Assembly: GCA_934045075.1 (NCBI GenBank)
Contig: OW203736.1
Coordinates: 17,372,805 to 17,436,804 of the forward strand
DNA: 64,000 bases
Source of the DNA: Yponomeuta sedellus
Lineage: Eukaryota > Arthropoda > Insecta > Lepidoptera > Yponomeutidae
Direction of reading: 5' to 3'
Positions 33,106 to 42,665 of this stretch are shown here, one piece after another. Position 1 is the stretch's first letter. Each line of letters begins with the position of its first letter. The notes beneath the pieces are model-generated. The model saw only the letters and a program-made list of their open reading frames with translations, searched no databases and was not told where the DNA came from. Made by a program: the position numbers and the translations under genes.

Positions 33106-34267
33106 TATACAGGGTGTCCCAAGAAATAGTGTCAAGCGGAAGTCCAAGGACAGAATACCCCTAGGGGTACCCGAATTACCCCCATGTATGTTCCGCGACT
33201 TTTTGTAGTTTTCGAAATATGATTTTTTTTCATAATTTTTTGTTAAACCTTGGCTTATTTGACATTATTGGTCACAGAGACATCAATTGTTGAGATACAA
33301 GCTTGATTTTTTTTTCTGAAATAGATGAACAGTAGCACTTAAAAAACAAAACAAAAACAAAAGCAGTTGTGAGCCGATATGCTACTATTAAGCCATTAAA
33401 AAAATGTTGAATCTTAAGTTTGTTAAAATGTTTAAATTAAAGATCTCTTGAAACGATTTAAAAATAAAACTTATCCCAAAAATGTCTCCAAAATTATTTT
33501 TAAAAACTTGCCAATTTCGTCAGCTGTTTGCCATGTAAATTTGATTGAGCCACGACTTCATACTTGAAAAAATGTTTGGAACACAGTAAGTCGAAAAAAC
33601 TTAATTAAAAGATTGGGCCGATAAAACTAAAAAAAAATTATTATTGATTGTTTATTATTAAATCACAAAAAGTTTTCGAAATGTCGCCCTTCCTGCTCGA
33701 TACAAATTCTACATCGCCTTAAAAAAATTTGTTCGTAGTTCCGCTATGTTTCTGATATCCTTGGCGTAAACTTATTCTTTATAATACCCCCAAACGAAGA
33801 AATCGATGGGGTTTAAGTCGGGAGACCGTGGCGGCCAGGCAATGGGCTCCCCACGGCCGATCCACTTGTCTCCAAACCTTTCGGTTAAATGTTGTCTGAC
33901 AATCCTCGCGAAGTGACATGGAGCGCCGTCGTTTTGAAATATCATATTTTTACGCGTTAATAGGTCTACATTTTCTAAAAGACCGTCGAGATCTTGCCGT
34001 AAAAATTCCAAGTAGGACACGCCATTTAATCGGTCAGGCAGTTGAAAGGGGCCAATCAGCTGTCCATTTAAGACGCCTGACCACAAGTTCACACTAAATT
34101 GTTCTTGAAAATTGGAGGCACGTGTCATGTGTGGATTTTCAATGCTCCAAGAATGATAATAATTGTGAATGTTGAAAATTCCACATCGTTTAATAATGAG
34201 ATTCGTCGGTCCACAAGATCGTATTAAAAAAATTTGCTTCTTCAGCTTGACGCCGCAACATTTCTTG
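33106..34267 (-). mobile_element. Mariner-superfamily transposon, 5' side missing
   Basis: At 33107 the sequence TACAGGGTGTCCCAAGAAATAG has the form of a mariner TIR at a TA target. The transposase lies on the minus strand behind about 660 bp of AT-rich non-coding DNA. The other end has been replaced by the right arm of inverted repeat 3. Confidence 0.65.
33772..34267 (-). pseudogene. Mariner-superfamily transposase, C-terminal half
   Basis: Catalytic motifs visible are D in ILWTDESHY (in a second frame), D in MIFQNDGAPCHFARIVR and D in WPPRSPDLNPIDFFVWG. A frameshift near 34190 and an internal stop separate the first motif from the rest. The N-terminal DNA-binding domains are missing at the arm boundary. 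It resembles the transposase at 52.7-53.8 kb rather than the one at 19.3-20.4 kb. Confidence 0.75.
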
Positions 34268-35006
34268 ACACGTCTCACATTACATTACCACTCATTTATG
34301 CAACACATACAAATTAGCGACATTAGCAAACAAATAACATCGATACAAGGTCAATTATTAGATTACAAGAATAAGTTGAGCAATGATACCTATCTTATAT
34401 ACGAGCTTCAAGTAGATTACCTTAACGTTAATTTAGCTAAAGTACTGGAACATTTAGAGACGTTACAGCCCAATCGTGTAAGGAGAGGTCTCATCAACGG
34501 TCTAGGCTCGTTAATTAAAAGCATAACTGGTAACATAGACTACTCAGATGCCACTAGATATCGCTCATTTGGGATGACATCGACGTAATTAACATTTTTT
34601 CTAAAAATAAATTGAGTATGATACAATACTCCTAAAGGGTGAATAAATACGGGACAACATCGACAGAATTGAATTTCTAGAAATTTTCACTAGAAAGCGC
34701 TGATGGTCGTTGTTGCATACACACAGATTTGTGCAATTTCTGTAGAAACATTGACCTAAAGGACAGTCGCGTGGGGCGCCCCGCCAAGTGTGTATCGTGG
34801 TTTGGTGCTACATCGACGGAAAGGTAATTATGACAAAATGTTTGTTCTTTTTTGGGGAAACATTGACGAAATTGTGTAAATTTGTCATTGTTTCTCCAAG
34901 TAAAAACATAAGGATAGAAAATATGACGGGACTATGTTTAATAATAATAATAAGTGCTAACACTTAAATAGTCACATGTATAAATGTTAAGGACAACCCA
35001 GACTCA
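34268..35006. repeat. Right arm of inverted repeat 3 with env copy
   Basis: The plus strand repeats the env piece: LTLHYHSFMQ, LLDYKNKLSNDTYLIYEL, LEHLETLQPNRVRRGLI and ITGNIDYSDATRY, open from about 34276 to 34588, without the break seen in the left arm. It is followed by a non-coding region with several ACATYGAC motifs. It carries no complete env. Confidence 0.8.
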
Positions 35007-35230
35007 GTAGTGGATAATACCCCGTACCACAGCAGAAAAATTGATAGCTTCCCCAAAATGAGCTGGACTAAGCCAAAAATAGTGGAATGGATGAAAAGTA
35101 AAAACATCGCATATCCAGAAACAGCCACTAAAATGACATGATCGACTTGGCAGAACCATTCAAAAAAGTTTCGGAAAAATACATGTGTATGACCTAGGAA
35201 ATGCAAAATTTGTTATAAAAATAGTCCAAA
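35007..35230 (+). pseudogene. DDE_3-type transposase fragment
   Basis: The plus strand reads VVDNTPYHSRKIDSFPK, then MSWTKPKIVEWMKSKNIAYP, resembling the second-Asp block and following region of IS630/DDE_3-type insect transposases. A frameshift then leads to DLAEPFKKVSEKYMCM. Only this block survives, starting exactly where the inverted repeat ends. Confidence 0.5.
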
Positions 35231-35870
35231 AAAATATCTGAATAAATATATATAAATGTGTACTATAATGTATAGTTACCTTCATTGAGCCACGTCTCAA
35301 TCATTGCACCCTTCCTGCTGAAATCTTTAATTTTCAACAAATTATCCTCCGCCACGAAATTATATCTTGCCTATCAATCAGCATGCTGCGTCGTGATCGT
35401 GTCATGTTCTTGAAATTTAAGTGGCTTATAATTTTTCTCATGGTCGTCAGAGAAAAATTTGGCAAATCTTCGTCATCGTTCACTACTTGTAGTATCTTAA
35501 ACATAAAAAAAAATATTTTAAAGAAATATGCTTACAACATACGTACGTACAGCGTATCCCAAAAATGACACGTCACAGTGACACTGGAGGTAGACCTGCT
35601 CAAGAGGCGTCGAATCAACCTAACATGACCTTAGTAAAAGTTGCACGGTTTTTGAGATATGGCCAATTTCAACTTGTTCTAAATTTTCACTTTAACTGCT
35701 GTCCTAGCACTTAAGCTAAGTTAGTAAGTTCGTGACCGAGTACAAATAAAAAAACCCAAACACGAGGGTTATTTGCGTTAGAGCAGCAAGAACACCTACC
35801 TATTCGGCATGAAATCAAATCAACTGATACCCCGACCGCTCCCAGAGTAAGTAACTGCGCGATCTAAACA
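35231..35870. other. No gene seen
   Basis: AT-rich DNA with no convincing coding frame. Near 35566 the sequence CAGCGTATCCCAAAAATGACACGTCA looks like an isolated mariner/MITE end, and the GC content rises after 35580. Confidence 0.4.
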
Positions 35871-36905
35871 GTGTTTGGTTCCAAGGACCGGCCTACTTAC
35901 GTACTCCCGAGGACAACTGGCCGAAAGGCTTCAGTAGTAGGTACTGAACAGGTAAACGCTGAAGCAAGCTGCGAGCAGAAAAGCATTCATACTACCATAA
36001 TGTCACTTAGAGAAAACATCACGTCATGCCTACCAGATGAGAACAAGTTTTCATCGTGGTTACGGCTGCTACGCGCGACAGCTTACGTTCTATTATTCTT
36101 AGATAAATGTCGTGGCCGAGACGTACATTTTAATATAGACTTTAAGTCAAGGGCAGAAGAGCTACGCATGAGAAAGGTTCAATTAGAATTTTTCTCATCA
36201 GAAGTTTATAGTTTAAAACAAAACAAACCGCTGTCCTCGAATAGCAGATTGTTAACTTTGACCCCTTATCTAGATGAACACAATTTGCTGCGTGTTGGCG
36301 GTCGCATCGATAACACGGATGGTGTTAGTAGCGCGACTTGTAGACCAGTGATACTCGACGCTCGTCACAAGGTAACTCAGCTGTTAGTGGAATATTACCA
36401 TCGGCGAGCACTACTTGGAGCGAACGAAATGGTCGTAAATGAGTTACGACAAAAGTAATGGATCATACGCCTACGGCCAGCCGTGCGAGGCGTGTCGGCT
36501 CGCTGCCTCTTCTGCAAGAGTCACCGCGCCGCGCCGCAGCCGCAGCGCATGGCCGACTTGCCGCATGCGCGACTACAACACCACAGACGCCCGTTCACCT
36601 TCACAGGTGTCGATTTTTTCGGACCAATGGAGGTAACTCAAGGTCGTAAGCGTTTAAAGCGTTATGGCGTACTCTTCACATGTTTAACAATAAGAGCCGT
36701 GCACATCGAGTTATCCGAAAACCTGTCGACTGACGCAACTATAATGGCCCTTAGGCGCATGATAGCTCGACGAGGTACCCCTGAGGTAATTATACTCTGA
36801 TAATGGCACTAATTTTCGAGGTGCTGACGCGGAATTGAAACGTAGTCTCCAGAAACTAAATTTAAGCCGTCTACAAGAAGATGGAACGGTGAGAGGTATA
36901 GAATG
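35871..36905 (+). pseudogene. BEL/Pao pol fragment: integrase region
   Basis: The first frame (195 residues) has FSSWLRLLRATAYVLLFLDK, then LTPYLDEHNLLRVGGRIDN and a zinc-finger start (HKVTQLLVEYYHRR), all typical of BEL/Pao between RNase H and integrase. The next frame carries CLFCKSHRAAPQPQRMADLP, VDFFGPM with the first catalytic D, and TIRAVHIELSENLSTDA. The second D (DNGTNFRGAD) follows in yet another frame after a one-base slip at 36797. Two frameshifts make it inactive. At 36905 it stops abruptly and antisense virus-like sequence begins. Confidence 0.85.
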
Positions 36906-37640
36906 GCGTTTAATTCTCTTCCTCTTTAAGAGCTACCATGCATACCTCTGGCTCTAACGTTGACTGTTCGTATAAGTCATACTCTCCTGGTTTTTTGAAA
37001 GTGCCGTCTTTGTTCATCATTCTACTGAAAGCCCATGCCCACTTTGACCTATATTCTGAGCTGCCTATTTTCGCCTTTTTTGCGCCACCGCTCGTACCCC
37101 AGCGTATTGGGTCATTACAGAAGTCACGGAAGCGAAGTGAATTAGCTGGGTTGCTATCGTAGCCCCATTCTTGAAATATGCTGTCTATGTAGGGTTTAAG
37201 CAAGTCTAGATTCCCACTATTCTCACCCGATGTCCACTTGCTGATATATTTTTCTACTGCCTCTTTTGTCCAGGGCGCCTTGGCACCCAGGTTCTCCATG
37301 TCCATTATAAACACATAAGCAGGCCCGTCAGAAAAGACTCCGGGCGTTTGGCCAAACTGATACTTAAACTTCTTCATGATGACTGAATATAGGTGAAGAA
37401 GTTGGCTTGCAATTGTTGTCTGCCCGCATTCATATGTAAGTTTGTAGTGTAGGTACAACCCAGACGTGAATGACGTATTTCTCAAAGGAAACCAATGAGG
37501 CTTTTTGACTGAAAAACGAACCAGCATATCTAAGTTCTGAACGTTAGGCAAGTAACTGGTGTTCACTTTTTCCAAGATTCCATACAGTTCTTCGTTCAGT
37601 TCCAGCGCATACAGGCTCGCTTTCACGATCAAAAAAGTGC
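36906..37640 (-). pseudogene. Endogenous viral element: toti-like polymerase N-terminal part
   Basis: A 240-residue minus-strand frame has no retroelement features. It carries TYECGQTTIASQLLHLY, VFSDGPAYVFIMDMEN, FCNDPIRWGTSGGAKKAK, YRSKWAWAFSRM and a terminal VALKEEEN. The RWGTSGGA and KWAWAF blocks, and its position after a capsid-like region, suggest the region before the catalytic palm of a toti-like dsRNA virus polymerase. The catalytic motifs are not present because the fragment ends at the BEL junction. The 5' edge meets the capsid-like frame at a run of six T, in a different frame. The assignment is by eye. Confidence 0.6.
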
Positions 37641-39119
37641 CCGTTCATACACTTATTGTGATCTGGCCGATGTTGACCTCTGTTTGACATCCACGTGCCT
37701 CCGCTCGCTTTCTCTGCATGACTAGATGCAGGCTTAGCGTGGTCGACGACCCACGTGTATCCCAACCAGCGGTTGCGAGGGGTGTACCCCACATATCCTT
37801 CGTCTGGTATCACTGCTGCGGCACCTGTGGCTCCGGCTTGACTGCCGTTTCCACTATCTGCGACTGGGGCAAGACCTTAGGTGCCACCTTTTCGAGAGAG
37901 TTGCGGTCCTCTTGCTTGACCGGCCCGGTTCTGTGTAAAAAACCGATGTGAGGTGGGTCGGGATATTGGAGTTCCGAAACACTCCACAGGTTTCTAGGAG
38001 ATTGTGTTGCGTAGCGGTTGATGATCAAAGCCTGACCAGGAGCAGCAACGTGACGATAATGGTGTCAAAGGCCGACCGTGCTCAAGTTGGACATCATTCC
38101 AGCAGGCACCGGGGCGCCGTCGCTAGGTGACGCAGTGGCCATCTGCCAGTCCTCCACGGACAGGTGCAGCATGAAGGGTTGAGCCCTAGCGTAGTCTAAG
38201 TATGCACTGGGCAGGTATGCGAAGGTGTCCAGTGTTGAGACCAACCACGATACAGAGTGGCTCGATGGTCGTTGACTGTAAGATGCGGTCGCTCGAGATT
38301 TTCTGTGATCACACCTTCGCTAGAGGTGTGTACGCCGACCATGTCCAGCCCGAACTTTGCTGCCCATTGCAGCACTGTGGCATATGGCACGCAGACCGCA
38401 TATCCCCATTGCTCGTACCGCGGACTTATTCCGTAGTGTCTACTTCATCCGACACTGCGAAGTTGCCGTTGATTCGGAGTGCCATTTGGTAGTCAACATT
38501 TTGTGACACCCTGGCACAGTTGTGAGACCCATTTTCGTATCGGTGTCTGAGAAACCGGGGCCTCGTTGACGCCTATTCCTGACCACGCGCGTCTGGTAAC
38601 GTCGCTCCGCGCGAGAGCAAGCCCGAGCGACTGTGTCAACGCGGCGCCCTGCATAGACACGATGTTTTGTAGTCCATTGGTGCTCCTAAATAAGTAGGAG
38701 TAATCGTCCTAGACCAGCATTCCTAGACCAACCAACACGCGGTAGATACAGTTGGACGTGTTGCACTGGTACTGCTCGACAATGTATTCTGGAGTGTTGT
38801 TAGCCCAGTGTGTAGCCTCACCGACTAAACGATTGTTGGCCAAGATGTTCACTCCAACAAGGGCGGCGTGACTCAGGGGGTGTTGTTGTAACGGTGACAC
38901 TGTGCCAAACCCGTAGCCATGTAGAAGCCGTCTATTTCTGACATTGACCTGGTCTATAGTTCCTTCGTCCAAGTTTGAACTCGCGTGTGTTGGCCTGACT
39001 GCACTTCTGCGTAAACTAATCAAGCTGGATGTTAAGCAGCATTTCAACATATCTGGGAACCTGGATGACTGGCTGGACACTCCTATACCCGCTGGTGGCG
39101 GGGGGGTAAAATAGAACAA
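37641..39119 (-). pseudogene. Endogenous viral element: toti-like capsid region
   Basis: The minus strand is open in pieces. From 39119 it reads NLDEGTIDQVNVRNRRLLH, ILANNRLVGEATHWANNTPE, YRVLVGLGML, an in-frame TAG, then DDYSYLFRSTNGLQNIV and SMQGAALTQSLGLALAR. After frame changes it continues with VCVPYATVLQWAAKFGLD, NRYATQSPRNLWSVSEL and a Pro/Gln-rich stretch ending KPEPQVPQQ. Long non-repetitive globular sequence preceding a polymerase-like frame fits the capsid-then-polymerase order of toti-like viruses. At least three breaks are visible. It is an old, inactive copy. Confidence 0.55.
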
Positions 39120-39840
39120 GTTGATAATATATCATTGTTAGGATTAATTATAGATAAGCACATTAATTGGAAAGCACATATACAAAAAAATTAAATCAAA
39201 ATTGTCATCCTTCGCATACGGTCTTCGAGAAGTAAAAAAAACAACTAATTGCAAACAGCCCTCTTATTACGCATTTACGGCTGTCGTATGGAATTATAAT
39301 GTGGGGTAACAGTACAGACGCACCGCAACTCTTCACCCAGAATTAGATTAATGGCAAATATAGTGAATACCGACAGTTGTAAACCATATTTTACAAACTA
39401 TAACCTACTTACCTTACCATCTATTTACATATTAGAAATTTCAAAATTTGTCAGACAACATAAAGAACTTTTCATAAAAAACAGAAGATGTCACTATAAG
39501 ACCCATAAGACACAAAAATAAATTGTTATTACCCACCTCTCGAATGCAATTACACTCTTCCAGTACATTGGTAATGGCTATAAAAATTTATAATAAACTC
39601 CCAAATCACCTGAAAGAATTAAATAACGACTACAGTTTCAATAAAGATTTAAAGAAAATACTAATTTCAAAATGTTATTATACGATAGAAGAATATTTAA
39701 AAGATAGTATAGATGTAATGAGATAAATAATTGTATAAATGTAACTTTATAAATATAATCAATTAAAATTGTATGATAATTCATCAAATTAAATTTAAAT
39801 TAATGTAATAAATACTTTCATATAGCACTTTAAAATGTTG
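39120..39840 (+). pseudogene. LINE reverse transcriptase C-terminal tail and 3' UTR
   Basis: The plus strand reads LGLIIDKHINWKAHIQ, SSFAYGLREVKK, MWGNSTDAP, LLTLPSIYILEISKFVRQHK and ends KIYNKLPNHLKELNNDY...DVMR at 39726. This is the end of a CR1/Jockey-type reverse transcriptase related to the one at 47.5-48.2 kb, with several frame breaks. It starts abruptly at the edge of the capsid-like viral sequence, consistent with a 5'-truncated insertion. Confidence 0.7.
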
Positions 39841-39940
39841 CGTGCCCTACAGGGTCCACAAAGATCTTATCAAATAACTGTTAAGTTATAATGTAACAAC
39901 CTTGAAACTTGTGGAATGCAATAAAGTAATGAGTATTGGG

Positions 39941-40405
39941 TTATTGAGTGGTCAGAATGAACAATTGGTCAAGAATAGAGTCACTAGTGACAGGGCGCCG
40001 AAGTACCTTGCCGGTGCGGGTGCGTATGTCAACCATGCGCACTCGTCCGTCTCCTACAGCGTGTGTCGCACTCACTATCCCGTGTCCCCATGAACCGCGC
40101 TCTACATTAGGGTCTACCATAAGTACATAATCACCTACTGATATTGGTTTTGCTTCTCTACACCACTTCTGCCTAGGTAATGAAGTTGGGAGGTATTCTT
40201 TGAGCCAGCGACTCCAAAACATATCGGTGATTCTCTGAGCAATGCGCCATCTTTTACCAAGACAGAGATCCGCGTTATCAAATTTCCCGTAAGGGGAATC
40301 ATTAGAGGAGGTACCAATGAGGAAATGATTAGGGGTCAACGCCTCGGGGTAGTTAGCGTAACAATTGTAAGGGGTGGACTGCCTTTCAGCAATGAAAAAG
40401 ACCAA
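39941..40405 (-). pseudogene. BEL/Pao integrase C-terminal domain
   Basis: A 154-residue minus frame has the BEL/Pao tail: NYPEALTPNHFLIGTSS, WRIAQRITDMFWSRWLKEYL, PISVGDYVLMVDPNVERGSW and VRMVDIRTRTGKVLRRPV. It is open with no stop but lacks the catalytic core. Upstream on its own strand, at 40406, it joins the second copy of toti-like virus sequence directly. It points opposite to the BEL integrase at 35.9-36.9 kb. Confidence 0.85.
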
Positions 40406-41030
40406 ATTTATTTTTTATGTGCCACGCGGGCGTCGGTGCGGCGGTTAGAGGAGACTGGAAAACAGACTGACTGCCCAATATAGCCGCGGTGGGGGTCACA
40501 GATTGCTTTCTGCAATCGATAATATGCATGCGCAAAGGTGCTGCTGCACCGACGCGTGTGACGCGACCGCATAAGATGCGGTCGCTCGAGATTTTCTGTG
40601 ATTACACCTTCGCTAGAGGTGTGTACGCCGACCATGTCCAGCCCGAACTTTGCTGCCCATTGAAGCACTGTGGCATATGGCACGCAAACCGCATATTCCC
40701 ATTGCTCGTACCGCGGACTTATTCCGTAATGTCTATTTCATCCGATACTGCGAAGTTGCCGTTGATTCGGAGTGCCATTTGGTAGCCAACATTTTGTGGT
40801 ATCACCATACCCTGGCACAGTTGTGAGAATCCTGGCTGAGTTCGCTATTGGGTTGAATTGATATTGCCTGTGTAGAATACAACATAAAGAAAATTCACTT
40901 GTAGGCAAGTCAAATGACACAGCATAGTATATAATATCTAATATATGTGCACCTTTGCTAGAAGGAAATGGCTTCCAGCGAGGTGCAAAGATATTTTGAC
41001 CGCGTTGTACGTTCATACACTTACCGATTG
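40406..41030 (-). pseudogene. Endogenous viral element: second toti-like capsid fragment
   Basis: About 250 bp (40574-40828) match 38281-38525 closely, including VLQWAAKFGLDMVGVHTSSE and GVITENLERPHL. Some bases are retained here that the first copy has lost. On the 5' side this copy extends into NIFAPRWKPFPSSKGAHIL and FNPIANSARI, absent from the first copy. The 3' side reads through HTRRCSSTFAHAYY into the BEL/Pao tail. So it is a separate capture or a rearranged copy of the same viral region, not a simple tandem duplicate. Confidence 0.55.
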
Positions 41031-41210
41031 ACTCTCATTCCCATCAACAGACAGTAATATCATGTCTTTGACCTTTTCTTCGATAGGGGTGAGCGGAGGA
41101 GCAGTACTAGTGCCACCGCCAGTGCGATAAGTTTCAGCACGTATTGTTGCAGACTTTTTTCTGGTCTCCCTCTTTATACCCTCGTATTTTGCTTTGAGGG
41201 TTTTTGCACT

Positions 41211-41257
41211 GCGGAAGTTTACTCCACTTGTGCTGTTAAAGTGGAGTAAACTTCCGC
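41211..41257. repeat. Perfect 19-bp-stem hairpin
   Basis: GCGGAAGTTTACTCCACTT pairs perfectly around a 9-nt loop. It lies between the virus-like fragment and a piggyBac remnant and has no coding context or terminator role that I can see. Confidence 0.85.
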
Positions 41258-41391
41258 TACTGATAGTGGTTTTACTTCTCTACATGATACACCTACTGAT
41301 GTCCTTATTAGGTGATATTTTGACACACGTTATTGGTAAGAGATAGTGGTCTCGGCATCTCTTGAAAAATGTTCCCTTTGCCTGTGCAGAT

Positions 41392-41820
41392 TCAAGATTT
41401 TTTGTGGAATGCACTAAAGCACGGTGTAATGCAGAGTGAAACCCCACATTTTTCACACATGATCTTTGATCGTTTATCTTTTATCTTTGTGCTGCACATT
41501 CTGCGTCGTTTATACGAAAGTAATTGTACGGGCATGTGATCTCCAACGTTAGTATAAACATGTAATCCTTTTGGCGATACTCCGACAAAACTGCGTCCGA
41601 CAAACTTTCTTTTGCGTACATAGTTAACAGGACCAGATCGACGTTTTCTGCTTGAATAGCCACTGATCAGACCTCTAGCAATAGAGACCCGGAATTCCAG
41701 GTTACTCAATTTAGTCACATTCTCATTTTGGCAATACAACAAATTAATATGCATTTGTAATGCTCGTGTCAAGGAGAAAATAGAATATGCGAAGCCACAA
41801 TTTTTTACTCCTCCTGCCAA
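41392..41820 (-). pseudogene. piggyBac-like transposase C-terminus
   Basis: The minus frame (142 residues) ends with the Cys-rich module of piggyBac transposases: RRRMCSTKIKDKRSKIMCEK, CGVSLCITPCFSAFHKKS. Before it are FRVSIARGLISGYSS and HMPVQL, typical of the region after the catalytic domain. The DDE core is missing upstream, where an RTE-type fragment abuts. Likely a truncated relic. Confidence 0.75.
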
Positions 41821-42330
41821 CTGAATAGGTGCTTTTTATTTGATCGAAATTGCAGCGTTACCGCCATGATGACGATATCGCCTGCAAATCGCAAGTGTGA
41901 AAGGTACTCGCCGCTAATATTAATCCCGAACCCCCTCCATTCCAGCGTCTTAAACATATCCTCCATAGCATTTGTGAACAATTTGGGGGAAATAACATCC
42001 CCTTGTCTCACACCACGATAGTAGCGGCCATAGTAGCGGCGTTGTATAGACCTTTCAACACTTGGATGTATCGCCAGTCGACTTGGCATCGCTGCAAAGA
42101 TTCCAGAACAGACCAGGTTTCGACCGAGTCAAAGGCTTTTTCATAGTCCACAAACGCTAAGTACAGGGGCCGATTATACTCCTCGGTCTTCTGTATAATC
42201 TGCCGCACTGTGTGGATGTGGTCTATGGTGCCGTAACCCGATCGAAAGCCGGCCTGCTCAGGTGGCTGAAACTCGTCGAGTCTCCTCGCAAGACGGTTCG
42301 TGATGACAGCTTGAAAACAGCTTCTGGAGC
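41821..42330 (-). pseudogene. RTE-type reverse transcriptase fragment
   Basis: The minus strand carries QPPEQAGFRSGYGTIDHIHT, LYLAFVDYEKAFDSV, GVRQGDVISPKLFTNAMED and LSHLRFAGDIVIMA. The catalytic FADD box reads FAGD, a loss of a metal-binding Asp. Two frame changes occur. It belongs to the same broad clade as the intact element at 24.2-27.1 kb but is a different, older lineage. Confidence 0.8.
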
Positions 42331-42412
42331 TCCTTCATTACGGGTTTACCGCCGGACTTCAAGAGCTCAGTTGTAATACCGTCCTCGGAAAAAAAATCCA
42401 TTATGGACCATC

Positions 42413-42500
42413 TATTAAAGGGGCGGGGGGAGTGGGAACCCCCCGGTACCATCCCCGCCCCGGGGAACCCCCCGTTACCATCCCCGCCCTGCGGAACCTC
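42413..42500. repeat. GC-rich short tandem repeat
   Basis: Two to three units of about 28 bp built on GGAACCCCCCGKTACCATCCC CGCCC within AT-rich DNA. No function is apparent; it lies near the 3' end of the Merlin-like element. Confidence 0.65.
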
Positions 42501-42665
42501 ATGGTTACGGTAATATTCATGTTTTACATTTTTGAGAATATTGAGAATTTTGAGGTTAGAATAGCACTATTTTGGTATTAAAACGAAATGGGTGGAGCTT
42601 AGTATGGGGAAGGTAAAAGGTTTTCTTATAATGAGAATAAAACACGTAATTTTACACATTATTAT

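Noticed and set aside
37544..37813. 89-codon minus frame as a separate small viral gene
   Set aside because: It overlaps the polymerase-like frame and continues the capsid-like region in another register, so it is more likely a broken part of those two.
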